Both the position numbers and the translations under genes were made by a program. Under the pieces are notes generated by a model. It worked only from the letters and a program-made list of their open reading frames with translations. It was not told the DNA's origin and did no database searches. Of a stretch of DNA of 64,000 nucleotides, positions 24,891 through 40,155 are shown in pieces. Within the stretch, counting starts at the first letter, position 1. Each line of letters begins with the position of its first letter. Source of the stretch: Anaerobacillus isosaccharinicus (lineage in GTDB: Bacteria; Bacillota; Bacilli; Bacillales; Anaerobacillaceae); the NCBI RefSeq assembly GCF_001866075.3, contig NZ_CP063356.1, positions 1,230,164 to 1,294,163 of the forward strand, written 5' to 3'.

Positions 24891-26776
24891 CCGAAATACC
24901 CCCTTAATACAAAGGCAAGGGCAAGAACTGCGATTCCACCAACGACTGAAACTAATCCGTAAGTTTGCAATTGACCTGTATGCCTTCTGCTAATAACATA
25001 GCCTGTTCCCTTTGTAAGGTAGCCAGCAACGTTAACGATGCCATCAATAATGAAGCGATCGATCGCCCAAAGGAATTTCCCAAGACTAACGACTGGACGA
25101 ACAAAAACAGCTAAGTATAATTCATCCATATAATATTTGTTTAATAGAAGCTTATGAACTCCTGGTGCAAGCTTCGGGAAGAAATTCTCAGAAATTGTTC
25201 CTTTATAGTAAATTAAGTAGGATAGGAGAATCCCTGCCCCAGCAATAGCGATTGAGTAGGCTACTAACCATAATTCACCGTGAGCTTGTTTACCTACGTT
25301 TAAGCCTTCCGTTAAAAATCCTTCAAGATGGAAACCAAAAATCGGTGTATTTACATAACCTGCAAAAATCGCAAGAGTCGCTAATACGATTAATGGGATT
25401 GTCATCACTTTCGGACTTTCATGTGGCTCGTGATGGTGCTCACCAGCTTCTAAGTTATCACTACCACGGTATTTCCCAGTGAATACTTTAAAGAATAAAC
25501 GGAACATATAAAATGCTGTCATCGCAGCTGTGATAGAAGCAATCGCGAACAACAATGGATCGCCATTGTAAAGTACAGCAGCTAAAATAACTTCCTTACT
25601 CCAGAACCCTGAAAGTAGAGGAGCACCGGCAATGGCTAACGTTCCGATTAAGAATGTAACAGCCGTGATTTTCATTTTCCACCAAAGACCGCCCATTTCG
25701 CGAATGTCTTGTCTATGGTGCATTCCATAAATAACACTACCTGCTCCTAAGAATAGAAGTGCTTTGAAGAATGCGTGAGTCATTAAGTGGAATAAACCAG
25801 CGACATAACCAGCAGTTCCTAAAGCTAAAATCATAAATCCAAGCTGACTCACTGTAGAGTAAGCAAGAACACGTTTAATATCAGTATTAACAAGGGCAAT
25901 TGAAGCCGCAAAAATCGCTGTAATTGCACCCGTATAAGCAACAACTGTCATCGCAGTTGGTGACGCTAAGAATACAGGATACATAACCCCAACTAAGTAA
26001 ACCCCTGCAGCTACCATCGTTGCAGCATGGATTAAGGCTGAAACTGGTGTCGGACCTTCCATCGCATCTGGTAACCAAACATGTAATGGGAATTGAGCTG
26101 ATTTACCAACCGCCCCTAAGAAAATACAAATGGCGATTACTGTAATCATTGTTTGCTCAACTAAACCATTTTCAATTGCCGCAAAAATCGTTGAATATTC
26201 AAAAGACCCTGTATAAATAAACGTAAGAACAAGTCCGATAAATAATCCAACATCCCCGATTCTCGTTGTTAAAAATGCCTTTTTTGCCGCAGCAGCAGCT
26301 TCAGGTTTGAAGAACCAGAAACCAACTAGTAAGAAGGAACATACCCCTACTAACTCCCAGAAAATGAAAAGTTGTAGAAGGTTAGGCGACAAGACGAGAC
26401 CTAACATTGAGAATGAGAATAACCCTAAGTATGAGTAGAAAACCGGGAAACGATCATCCCCGTGCATATATTGCTTTGAAAATAAGTGAACAAGTAAACT
26501 TACAGTTGTAACAACAATTAACATCATTGCATTTAATGCTGTTACTTCATATCCCATTGTAATTGTGTTGTCCCCAAAGGTAATCCACCTTACAACGTAC
26601 TTATAACCTTCCCCACCGATTCTTTCGAATAAGACGACTAATGACGTCACGAATGAAGCAGCCATTGCAATAATCCCAACGTAAGCCGCTCTTTCTTTCA
26701 GTATTCTTCCAAAAAGTAGAAGCAACACGAAGGCTAATAGTGGGAAGACTGGTATTATCCAGGCAAATTGCATCAT
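24887..26776 (-). CDS. nuoL: NADH-quinone oxidoreductase subunit L
   Basis: The distal pump subunit with the long lateral helix. It has 629 residues; FIFWELVGVCSFLLVGFWF, AQFPLHVWLPDAMEGPTPVSAL and DIKRVLAYSTVSQLGFM are the standard motifs. A His-rich loop (EHHHEPHESPK) sits near residue 450. The start is ATG 26776 or the adjacent ATG 26773. A 123-bp gap separates it from nuoK, unusual for this tight operon. Confidence 0.96.
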   Translation of the reverse strand: MMQFAWIIPVFPLLAFVLLLLFGRILKERAAYVGIIAMAASFVTSLVVLFERIGGEGYKYVVRWITFGDNTITMGYEVTALNAMMLIVVTTVSLLVHLFSKQYMHGDDRFPVFYSYLGLFSFSMLGLVLSPNLLQLFIFWELVGVCSFLLVGFWFFKPEAAAAAKKAFLTTRIGDVGLFIGLVLTFIYTGSFEYSTIFAAIENGLVEQTMITVIAICIFLGAVGKSAQFPLHVWLPDAMEGPTPVSALIHAATMVAAGVYLVGVMYPVFLASPTAMTVVAYTGAITAIFAASIALVNTDIKRVLAYSTVSQLGFMILALGTAGYVAGLFHLMTHAFFKALLFLGAGSVIYGMHHRQDIREMGGLWWKMKITAVTFLIGTLAIAGAPLLSGFWSKEVILAAVLYNGDPLLFAIASITAAMTAFYMFRLFFKVFTGKYRGSDNLEAGEHHHEPHESPKVMTIPLIVLATLAIFAGYVNTPIFGFHLEGFLTEGLNVGKQAHGELWLVAYSIAIAGAGILLSYLIYYKGTISENFFPKLAPGVHKLLLNKYYMDELYLAVFVRPVVSLGKFLWAIDRFIIDGIVNVAGYLTKGTGYVISRRHTGQLQTYGLVSVVGGIAVLALAFVLRGYFG

Positions 26777-26899
26777 ACCATCACCTTTTCCTCTTTTAGT
26801 CTACCAGACTTGTTCAAAACATTATGGTTATCATAGCTTTTGAATTTCTTCATTTGCTCTGCCCATCCCCTTTTTTGAACAATATCTGTATCTATAGCC

Positions 26900-27208
26900 T
26901 TACCAACGCATAAGATCTTGTTTAATAACATCGATTGACTTCCGATTTTTATATAAAGCAATTAAAATCGCTAAACCAACGGCTGCTTCTGCTGCAGCTA
27001 CTGTTATGACAAATAGAGTGAATACTTGCCCTGTAATATTGGCAAACGGCCCAATACTAGAAAATGCTACTAGATTAATATTGACCGCATTTAACATTAA
27101 CTCTACGCAAACAAGAACGATTACGAGATGCCTTCTCGTAAGTACCCCATATAAGCCGATACAAAATAGAATAGCTGCTAAGGCAAGATATAACGTAATT
27201 GGTACCAT
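26900..27208 (-). CDS. nuoK: NADH-quinone oxidoreductase subunit K
   Basis: A small three-helix membrane subunit, 102 residues from ATG 27208 ([15 protein letters not shown]), which follows GGAGG; the frame is open ten codons further. [17 protein letters not shown] holds the conserved Glu of helix 2, and the second Glu is in [16 protein letters not shown]. The start lies two bases before the nuoJ stop region. Confidence 0.96.
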   Translation of the reverse strand: MVPITLYLALAAILFCIGLYGVLTRRHLVIVLVCVELMLNAVNINLVAFSSIGPFANITGQVFTLFVITVAAAEAAVGLAILIALYKNRKSIDVIKQDLMRW

Positions 27209-27209
27209 T

Positions 27210-27704
27210 CTAATCGGCCTCCTTTCGTGCCAATACAATGGCCCCTACTAAAGCGGCAAGTAATAAAATACCTGCTCCTTGGAAAGCGATGACGTAGTTT
27301 CCATATAGGTCTATTCCAATTTGCTCTGCAGTTCCGATATAAAGATCCCCGGCTGGTACATTCAGTGTGAATATACCATTAAGCATAATTAGTAAAAGTA
27401 CAACTACCCCCACTAAGCTCACCAATTTTTGAGCAAGACCCTTATCGGAGCCAAACGTTACTGATTTGTGATCAGTCATCATCATACCGAATACGAAGAG
27501 AATAGAAAGTGCCCCAACGTAAACCATGATTTGGACAATACCTATAAATTCCGCTCTAAGTAAAAAGTAGATACCTGCAACGGCAAAGAATGTAAACGCC
27601 ATACTCAGTACGCGATGTGCAATTCGTTTTAATACGATAACTAAAACTGAACAAGAGATTGCTAGAATTGCAAGGATTAGAAAAATAATTAACTCCCAAC
27701 TCAC
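27210..27704 (-). CDS. nuoJ: NADH-quinone oxidoreductase subunit J
   Basis: 164 residues with five hydrophobic segments; [20 protein letters not shown] followed by [11 protein letters not shown] is the characteristic pi-bulge helix 3 region. It overlaps nuoI by 4 bases. It is part of the proximal membrane arm. Confidence 0.95.
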   Translation of the reverse strand: MSWELIIFLILAILAISCSVLVIVLKRIAHRVLSMAFTFFAVAGIYFLLRAEFIGIVQIMVYVGALSILFVFGMMMTDHKSVTFGSDKGLAQKLVSLVGVVVLLLIMLNGIFTLNVPAGDLYIGTAEQIGIDLYGNYVIAFQGAGILLLAALVGAIVLARKEAD

Positions 27705-28171
27705 TTTTCGTCACCTCGCTCTGACTCTTCTACTTTTTCTTCCTCTTCTTCTTTAATTGTGTAATTTCCATAAACCTCATTATTCGTTAACCACTCAATG
27801 TCTTTAAACATAGGATCACGAGTATAATCAGAAAGATTATCGTACTTTGTTGTCATAACAATCGCTTGCGTCGGACAAACTTCCGTACAAAAATCGCATA
27901 AGATACAACCTTGAAAATCAATGTTATACGTGTCGATTACTTTTTTCTTAGGATTATCAGGATGTGGCTTCCCTGTTAGCGTAATAACATCCGTTGGACA
28001 AACATTTACACACATGTTACAAACAATACATAAATCTGGGAAAAAACGTTGAATTCCACGAAAACGCTCTGGAATGTCCGGTTTTTGTTCAGGGTATTGG
28101 ATGGTTACTCTTTCGCTCGGGCTAAAGAAGTATTTCAGTGTCACACCAAATCCTTTTAAGAAATTAAACAT
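27701..28171 (-). CDS. nuoI: NADH-quinone oxidoreductase subunit I, 2x[4Fe-4S] ferredoxin-like
   Basis: Carries clusters N6a and N6b from the electron input towards NuoB. It has 156 residues with two CxxCxxCxxxCP motifs: CIVCNMCVNVCP and CILCDFCTEVCP. A charged C-terminal tail (KEEEEEKVEESERGDE) is longer than the core needs. With no NuoEFG module in this operon, this subunit is a candidate docking site for an alternative electron donor. Confidence 0.96.
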   Translation of the reverse strand: MFNFLKGFGVTLKYFFSPSERVTIQYPEQKPDIPERFRGIQRFFPDLCIVCNMCVNVCPTDVITLTGKPHPDNPKKKVIDTYNIDFQGCILCDFCTEVCPTQAIVMTTKYDNLSDYTRDPMFKDIEWLTNNEVYGNYTIKEEEEEKVEESERGDEK

Positions 28172-28176
28172 TTATA

Positions 28177-29133
28177 TCACCCCATCCATACTTTTATCAC
28201 TGCCGTAATGACAATGTTAAGAAGTGCTAGTGGTATTAAAACCTTCCATCCAAAGGACATTAACTGGTCCACTCTGACACGTGGCATTGTTGCACGTAAC
28301 CAAAACCAAATGAACATAAATAAACACATTTTTAGTAGGAACCAAACAATTCCTGGTAAAATTGGTCCTAACCAACCGCCTAAGAATAATACTGTGGCAA
28401 GAGCTGAGATCGCAATTGCGTACACATATTCTGCAAGGAAGAAGAACGCCATACGAAATCCACTATACTCAGTATGGTAACCAGAAACTAGCTCACTTTC
28501 TGCTTCTGGTAAATCAAATGGAGATCTGTTTAACTCAGCAATAGCTGCAATCATATAAATGACAAAGCCTAAAAACTGAGGAATAATAAACCAAATACCC
28601 ATATTTTGTTGGGCAAGAACGATATCATTAAGATTCAATGATCCTGCTAAAATAACAACCCCGATAATTGCAAGAACTAGCGGAATTTCATAACTGATCA
28701 TCTGGGCAACTCCACGTAAAGCTCCCATTAACGAGTATTTATTGTTAGAGCTCCAACCACCCATTAAAACACCAATTGTTGTAATTGAAGAAATACCTAC
28801 AAAATATAGGACACCAATATTTAAATTGGCTCCAAGGATATTGTGACTCCAAGGAATGGTTGCTAAGATCATATACGATGGTGCAAAGGCAATGATCGGC
28901 GCAATCATAAATACTTTTCTATCAACTTGCGAAGGAATAATATCTTCCTTCATTAATAGTTTCATAACATCGGCTACTGTTTGCAGTAAACCCCAAGGAC
29001 CGTGACGGTTTGGACCGATACGAACTTGCATGTAACCAATAACTTTTCGCTCGAAAAGGATGGCAAACGTTACCGCTCCCAGTAACATTCCTAAAATGAT
29101 TACCGCATACGTAACCATAAACAATAAATCCAT
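28177..29133 (-). CDS. nuoH: NADH-quinone oxidoreductase subunit H
   Basis: A quinone-chamber membrane subunit, 318 residues, about eight helices. ERKVIGYMQVRIGPNRHGPWGLLQ and AELNRSPFDLPEAESELVSGYHTEYSG are signature loops. Its start overlaps the nuoD stop by one base. Confidence 0.97.
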   Translation of the reverse strand: MDLLFMVTYAVIILGMLLGAVTFAILFERKVIGYMQVRIGPNRHGPWGLLQTVADVMKLLMKEDIIPSQVDRKVFMIAPIIAFAPSYMILATIPWSHNILGANLNIGVLYFVGISSITTIGVLMGGWSSNNKYSLMGALRGVAQMISYEIPLVLAIIGVVILAGSLNLNDIVLAQQNMGIWFIIPQFLGFVIYMIAAIAELNRSPFDLPEAESELVSGYHTEYSGFRMAFFFLAEYVYAIAISALATVLFLGGWLGPILPGIVWFLLKMCLFMFIWFWLRATMPRVRVDQLMSFGWKVLIPLALLNIVITAVIKVWMG

Positions 29134-30242
29134 TATGCATCGACCTCCCCGAGAACGACATCCAGACTACCAAAGATCGCAACTAAATCAGCAATATTTC
29201 TGTCTTTCAGCATATCGGCAAGAATTTCTGTGTTTACAAATGATGGGCGACGAAGCTTTACACGGTAAGGTTTATTTTTGCCATCACTAATCGCATAAAC
29301 ACCAATTTCTCCTTTGGATGCCTCACAACGGAAATACGTTTCGCCTGCAGGTGGTTTAATCATCATAAGGCGTTGACCTTTTTTGTGGATGATATCACCT
29401 TCAACAATCTGCTCACATGCTTGCTCAACAATTCGCAAAGACTGACGCATTTCTTCAAGCCTTACTTCGTATCTTGCAAAGCAGTCGCCTTCTTCTCTTG
29501 TCGGCACTTCAAAATCAAATCGGTCATAAATTGAATATGGCTGATCTTTTCTTAGATCAAACTTAACGCCACTTCCTCGTAAAATTGGTCCTGATAATCC
29601 CCAATTGATTGCATCTTCTTTAGAGATATAACCAACACCCTTTGTTCGACCAAGGAAAATTTCATTTCCAGTTACAAGCGTGTCGTACTCTTCCATATTT
29701 TTACGAAGTAACTTCACGGTTTCCTGAACTTTTTCAATCCAGCCAACTGGTGCATCCCACTTCACACCGCCGATACGCATGTAATTAAACGTCATCCTCG
29801 CACCACTAATTTCATTTAAGCGGTCAAGAATTGTATCACGATCTCTGAAGGCATAAATGAACGGACTTAAAGCACCAATATCAAGTAGGTATGTTCCCCA
29901 CCAAACAAGATGACTTGCAACCCTATTTAACTCCATTGTGATAACACGTAAGTATTCAGCTCTTTCAGGAACTTCGATTTCCATTAACTTTTCAATAGCA
30001 GCACAATAGACATAGTTATTTGTCATGGCATTCATGTAATCAAGGCGATCCGTATATGGAATGAACTGCGAGTAAAGAAAATCCTCAGCAAGCTTTTCCG
30101 TTCCTCGATGTAAATAACCGATAACAGGTTTTGCATGTTTAATGATTTCACCTTCAATAACTACTTCAATACGAAATACACCATGCGTACTAGGATGTTG
30201 CGGGCCTATGTTTAATACCATTTGCTCTGTTTTTATACTCAT
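29133..30242 (-). CDS. nuoD: NADH-quinone oxidoreductase subunit D (49-kDa)
   Basis: Forms the quinone site with NuoB; related to the large subunit of NiFe hydrogenases but lacking the metal Cys residues. It has 369 residues from ATG 30242 (the preceding TTG is also in frame). It contains IGPQHPSTHGVFR, IGYLHRGTEKL, and the closing YVLG-like FGSLDVVLGEVDA. NuoC and NuoD are separate genes, as in most Gram-positives. Confidence 0.96.
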   Translation of the reverse strand: MSIKTEQMVLNIGPQHPSTHGVFRIEVVIEGEIIKHAKPVIGYLHRGTEKLAEDFLYSQFIPYTDRLDYMNAMTNNYVYCAAIEKLMEIEVPERAEYLRVITMELNRVASHLVWWGTYLLDIGALSPFIYAFRDRDTILDRLNEISGARMTFNYMRIGGVKWDAPVGWIEKVQETVKLLRKNMEEYDTLVTGNEIFLGRTKGVGYISKEDAINWGLSGPILRGSGVKFDLRKDQPYSIYDRFDFEVPTREEGDCFARYEVRLEEMRQSLRIVEQACEQIVEGDIIHKKGQRLMMIKPPAGETYFRCEASKGEIGVYAISDGKNKPYRVKLRRPSFVNTEILADMLKDRNIADLVAIFGSLDVVLGEVDA

Positions 30243-30258
30243 CAACAGTCACCCCCTA

Positions 30259-30735
30259 CTATAAACCCATTTCTTCTTTGTCGAACTTGTAGTCTTTACG
30301 AAGTGGATGACCAACCCAGTCATCCTCTAATAAAATTCGGGTAAGATTTGGATGACCGATAAACTCAATACCTAATAAATCATAAGCTTCACGCTCATGC
30401 CAATCGGCCGTTTTCCAAATTGGTTGTACGGATATTACTTTTGGATTTGATCTTGGCATTTTCACCTTAATACAAAGGTATTGATCTAAATCCATTGAAT
30501 AAAAATTATAAATGACTTCCATATGTTCTTCATAATCTACACCGGTTAAACAGCATAGAAAATCGAACCTTAACTTTTCATCTTCAATTAACATTTGGGC
30601 AATTTCTAAATTCCATTTGTCACTTTCGATTGTTAAAAAAGGTTCATTAAAATTTAATTTACTTTCAACAACTACTTCTGGGCCTGATAAATCTTCAATT
30701 TTTTTCAATACTATATCTAATAATTGTTGACTCAT
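30259..30735 (-). CDS. nuoC: NADH-quinone oxidoreductase subunit C (30-kDa)
   Basis: A peripheral-arm subunit that clamps NuoD. It has 158 residues, short for the family because the N-terminus is trimmed. The motif [21 protein letters not shown] and [22 protein letters not shown] are diagnostic. It overlaps nuoB by 4 bases. Confidence 0.95.
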   Translation of the reverse strand: MSQQLLDIVLKKIEDLSGPEVVVESKLNFNEPFLTIESDKWNLEIAQMLIEDEKLRFDFLCCLTGVDYEEHMEVIYNFYSMDLDQYLCIKVKMPRSNPKVISVQPIWKTADWHEREAYDLLGIEFIGHPNLTRILLEDDWVGHPLRKDYKFDKEEMGL

Positions 30736-31268
30736 ATCCTTTGGCCCACCTTCTTCCTTCTCTTACCCTTTGCTTCTTCTCTAATCTGAATGCGAAGTTT
30801 CTCAATGCCGTCTAACAACGCGGGTGGAGTTGGTGGACAACCTGGGATGTAAACATCAACAGGAACGATTTTGTCAACGCCGTTAACAACACTATAAGCT
30901 TTGTGATATGGGCCGCCACATGTAGCACAAGATCCCATAGCAATTACCCATTTTGGTTCAGGCATTTGATCGTAAAGCCTTTTTACAACTGGTGCCATTT
31001 TGGCAGTTACAGTTCCAGCAACGATCATTAAGTCTGAATGACGCGGTGAAGCACGGAAGATTACACCGAAACGGTCTAAGTCATAACGAGCAGCACCAGT
31101 TGCCATCATCTCGATAGCACAACATGCTAATCCGAACGTTAATGGCCAAAACGACCTTGTTCGTGCCCATGCCTTTACTTCCTCAACCTTTGTAATCAGT
31201 ACATTACGTTGTACCTCTTCCACTAAAGCCGGATCAAATTCCTCTAACCCCTGTTTTCTTAGTTCCAT
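30732..31268 (-). CDS. nuoB: NADH-quinone oxidoreductase subunit B, N2 cluster
   Basis: Holds the terminal [4Fe-4S] cluster N2. It has 178 residues from ATG 31268 ([11 protein letters not shown]), behind AAGGTG; the longer frame starting at 31352 lies within nuoA. Ligands are the tandem Cys in [11 protein letters not shown], Cys in GSCATCGG and Cys in [12 protein letters not shown]. The start overlaps the nuoA end. Confidence 0.96.
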   Translation of the reverse strand: MELRKQGLEEFDPALVEEVQRNVLITKVEEVKAWARTRSFWPLTFGLACCAIEMMATGAARYDLDRFGVIFRASPRHSDLMIVAGTVTAKMAPVVKRLYDQMPEPKWVIAMGSCATCGGPYHKAYSVVNGVDKIVPVDVYIPGCPPTPPALLDGIEKLRIQIREEAKGKRRKKVGQRI

Positions 31269-31630
31269 TCTAGCACCTTCTTTTTCCAAGAGTACGCAAG
31301 GCCTAACCCAAGTACTACGATAAATATAAGCATTGCATTGATCCCAAACCACCCAAGATGGTCAAGGGCAACCGCCCAAGGATATAAGAAAACGGTTTCA
31401 ACATCAAAAATTACAAACTCTAGCGCCACTATGTAGTAGGCCACGTTGAACCGTACTTGAGCATCTCCAGTTGGTAAAATTCCACTTTCATATGGAACTA
31501 ATTTTTCAGGATATGGGTTGTGTGGTCTCAAAAGCTTACCAAACGTCAATCCTCCGACTGGAAGTGCAATACCTAAAAGCAAAAATATGATGACATACAC
31601 ATAACTGTTTAGATATAAATCCAAATCCAT
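31259..31630 (-). CDS. nuoA: NADH-quinone oxidoreductase subunit A
   Basis: First gene of the operon; 123 residues, three helices. [19 protein letters not shown] is the conserved cytosolic loop and [11 protein letters not shown] the second helix signature. The ATG follows GGAGGGAGAGAG. With the other genes it makes an 11-subunit complex (A-D, H-N). Confidence 0.96.
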   Translation of the reverse strand: MDLDLYLNSYVYVIIFLLLGIALPVGGLTFGKLLRPHNPYPEKLVPYESGILPTGDAQVRFNVAYYIVALEFVIFDVETVFLYPWAVALDHLGWFGINAMLIFIVVLGLGLAYSWKKKVLEWN

Positions 31631-31682
31631 GCGCTCTCTCCCTCCATTCCTTGCTTTATTTGTATTTCAACTCCCCTTCTAA

Positions 31683-31712
31683 ATTATAACAAAGCCGTTC
31701 AAAATATGTCCA
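31683..31712 (-). promoter_or_regulatory. Probable sigma-A promoter of the nuo operon
   Basis: On the minus strand TGGACA (31707-31712) and TATAAT (31683-31688) are separated by 18 bases. The -10 is perfect and the -35 has 5 of 6. It lies about 50 bases before the nuoA ATG. Confidence 0.75.
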
Positions 31713-31908
31713 CATTTTTCTCAATATTCTAATTTTTATACATAACACTATCATAATGTTATAAAGCTTGTAAAACCCCGCCATTATAGCAATTTTCAGA
31801 CTATTGCAGCTACTTAACCCTCTGGTTTTATGTGTCTAATTTTGTAAAAATTTCGAATAAAAAAATTGGAGTGTACTAGTGGGATTTTGGGGCTGTTATA
31901 TATCTTTT

Positions 31909-32040
31909 AAATGTAGAATGTAGAATGTAAAATGTTTGAAAGAAGCGCTCTGATGTATTAAAGAAGAAAGATTTAAGGGAAGATACCTTCGAAGCATAGA
32001 CCCACAATAATTCTACATTTTACATTTTACATTCTACATT
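31909..32040. repeat. Heptamer inverted element H3
   Basis: Left arm AAATGTAGAATGTAGAATG and onwards (31909-31935), core with CCTTCGAAGCATAG (31986-31999), right arm TTCTACATTTTACATTTTAC and onwards (32011-32040). It lies between nuoA and atpC, immediately beyond the atpC terminator, so atp transcripts should end before it. The 31713-31908 interval shows nothing else. Confidence 0.9.
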
Positions 32041-32042
32041 AA

Positions 32043-32533
<491 letters not shown>

Positions 32534-32619
32534 CTACGAGTGGAGACTAATTCAGTGAGATATATTCACTAAAATAGCTTAGATTAATAAAGTTTAGGAA
32601 CCAAACTTATTTATCATGA

Positions 32620-32796
32620 TGTCTAGCTGCACCGCCTAGCCCCTCGAGGTCAAATAACCTGTCAGGAAAAAAGTGTAAAGACCACACTTTTGTTCCTGCC
32701 AGAACATTTGCTTGTCGCTGCTCCTGCGATTACTCGTCGCAAAGCCCGAGAAGTATCCTCGATGATGTTGCTTGGCTTCCAGGCGCTTCCGCTTTT
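32620..32796. repeat. CTCGAGG hairpin repeat between atpD and atpC
   Basis: Starts TGATGTCTAGCTGCACCGCCTAGC, then CCCTCGAGGTCAAATAACC. An inner stem follows (CAGGAAAAAAGTGT with ACACTTTTGTTCCTG), then AGAACATTTGCTTGTCG, a copy-specific insert, and AGGCGCTTCCGCTTTTC ending exactly at the atpD stop. It matches 59525-59764. The remaining 32489-32619 bases show no gene. Confidence 0.85.
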
Positions 32797-35123
<2,327 letters not shown>

Positions 35124-35168
35124 TTACTAAACTGGTCTACCAACAATCAGAGGGATTTGAAACCTCAA

Positions 35169-37804
<2,636 letters not shown>

Positions 37805-37820
37805 ATAAAAAAATTAAAGA

Positions 37821-38051
<231 letters not shown>

Positions 38052-38150
38052 TTAAGATATAAAAATATTAGTTTTTTTTTATTATTACGCCCTGAATTAA
38101 CAAGACAAATTGAATAACAATGTTAGATGTATCTCTCTTTATACTAAATT

Positions 38151-38882
<732 letters not shown>

Positions 38883-38897
38883 TCACCTCTTTTCTTA

Positions 38898-39263
38898 CTA
38901 TAGACGTTTTAATTGAAATAAAGAATTAACTAATATGATGATATAGGTGAGCATTACACCTATGACCACACTAATAAGGTGGAATTTATCGGGGTATCGG
39001 ATAGCTATATACACAGCACCTAAAACCAGACCAAATCGAAATAATGTCCCTAAAGAAAATTTAGCTCGTCCTATTTCTACTGATTCGCCTATCCGTTTCA
39101 CTTGGAAATATGTACTCCATAAGTTGCTTATGCTAATCATAGATCCTAATAACAGCCCTAGAAAAATCGATTTGTATGGAGTGGTAAAGGCTAAAATAAC
39201 AAAAATGGTCATTAAAATAGCTGCATAAACTGTATAGCGTTTAGTTAAAGAAATATAGTCCAC
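38898..39263 (-). CDS. atpI: ATP synthase assembly protein AtpI
   Basis: A membrane protein helping c-ring assembly. About 121 residues with four helices. The start is uncertain: GTG 39263 (VDYISLTKRYTVYAA) lies 13 bases after AGGAG, and the frame stays open to 39293, where the ribosome site itself would be coding. It is between atpZ and atpB, as in alkaliphilic Bacillus. Confidence 0.85.
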   Translation of the reverse strand: MDYISLTKRYTVYAAILMTIFVILAFTTPYKSIFLGLLLGSMISISNLWSTYFQVKRIGESVEIGRAKFSLGTLFRFGLVLGAVYIAIRYPDKFHLISVVIGVMLTYIIILVNSLFQLKRL

Positions 39264-39326
39264 GATTACCGATCTTCTCCTTAAGAAAAACACGTTTTGA
39301 AAAACAGTTCTTCTCTTGTCCTATCA

Positions 39327-39557
39327 CTAGACCTGATCTTTCAAGAAGTGCCTTATGACCATAATTACTCCGTAAGAACCCGTTCCAAGTCCTAATAATA
39401 GCCCTAAGATAAGGAATAATGAATTAGTTCCAAAGTAGCTATCAAGCCATCTGCCACCGAAAACACCGACTAAGATCGAACCTAGTAAATAGGAACTAAT
39501 CGTTGACATAAGGGTTAAAGCTCGCATTGTTTGTTTAAAGCGTTTAGGATTTTGCAT
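39327..39557 (-). CDS. atpZ: AtpZ-like membrane protein, first gene of the atp operon
   Basis: About 76 residues from ATG 39557 (MQNPKRFKQTMRALT), behind AAGAGGTG; two helices joined by a short FGGRWLDSYFG turn. AtpZ/AtpI-family proteins have been linked to Mg2+ uptake and c-ring assembly in alkaliphilic Bacillus. The atpZ-atpI pair at the front of the operon fits that group. Confidence 0.85.
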   Translation of the reverse strand: MQNPKRFKQTMRALTLMSTISSYLLGSILVGVFGGRWLDSYFGTNSLFLILGLLLGLGTGSYGVIMVIRHFLKDQV

Positions 39558-39567
39558 AAACACCTCT

Positions 39568-39664
39568 TAATTAATTGTGAATTTTGAATTGTGAATTAGT
39601 GAACGCATAGTTACGAGGAGATATACTCAAAAAATTCATAATTCATATTACCAAATTCATAATT
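39568..39664. repeat. AATTGTGAATT / AATTCATAATT inverted repeat upstream of atpZ
   Basis: Left arm ATTGTGAATTTTGAATTGTGAATTA (written in two parts, 39573-39598) and right arm AATTCATAATTCATATTACC, AAATTCATAATT (39635-39664). The architecture is like the TGTARAA elements, but the unit sequence differs. It lies between the promoter and the atpZ start, so it would be in the atp mRNA leader. Confidence 0.7.
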
Positions 39665-39741
39665 AAACTGTTATGTAACAAATCAATACATTTTCCTTGT
39701 TAGGTCTTACAAATGTAAACCCTGTCATTATATCCTTTGTA

Positions 39742-39770
39742 ATCGTACAATAGGGTACCTCATCTGTCAA
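39742..39770 (-). promoter_or_regulatory. Sigma-A promoter of the atp operon
   Basis: On the minus strand a perfect TTGACA (39765-39770), a 17-base spacer and TACGAT (39742-39747, 5 of 6). It is about 185 bases before atpZ, giving a long leader that includes the AATTGTGAATT repeat. Confidence 0.8.
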
Positions 39771-39930
39771 CGAATTTTATCAATTAAAAATATAGTTATT
39801 AGTATTCTTACAGTGCTAACTTTCCGTTGTATATAAGGCAAACCCGTGAACAAATCAAACAATATTCGACTTAATTATACCTAAGTCAACACAACTTGTT
39901 CAATATTTTACAAGAAATTACCATGATAAT

Positions 39931-40155
39931 TTATAATGTAAAATTTAGAATGTAGAATGGTTTAGATAACGCTTCGAAGCTTGACTTCCCACGGTCTACT
40001 AATTTCTGTAATTTTACCTCTCGCAACCACAACTATACAATTTTTTATTTAATTATAAAATGCATTGGTGGAAATAAAACTTCAATTAAAATACTCCCAC
40101 CAATTTTTGCATTCTACATTTTACATTTTACATTTTACATTCTCCATTCTACATT
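39931..40155. repeat. Heptamer inverted element H4, enlarged
   Basis: Left arm ATAATGTAAAATTTAGAATG and onwards (39931-39959), core CGCTTCGAAGC (39970-39980), right arm CATTCTACATTTTACATTTT and onwards (40110-40155). At about 225 bp it is one of the longest copies; about 130 bases of unrelated sequence lie between core and right arm. Its right end overlaps the stop codon of the subtilase (40154-40156). Confidence 0.85.

Noticed and set aside
26773-26961. 62-residue minus frame across nuoK end and spacer
   Set aside because: Most lies in nuoK in another frame; only the last part in the spacer is noted as a finding.
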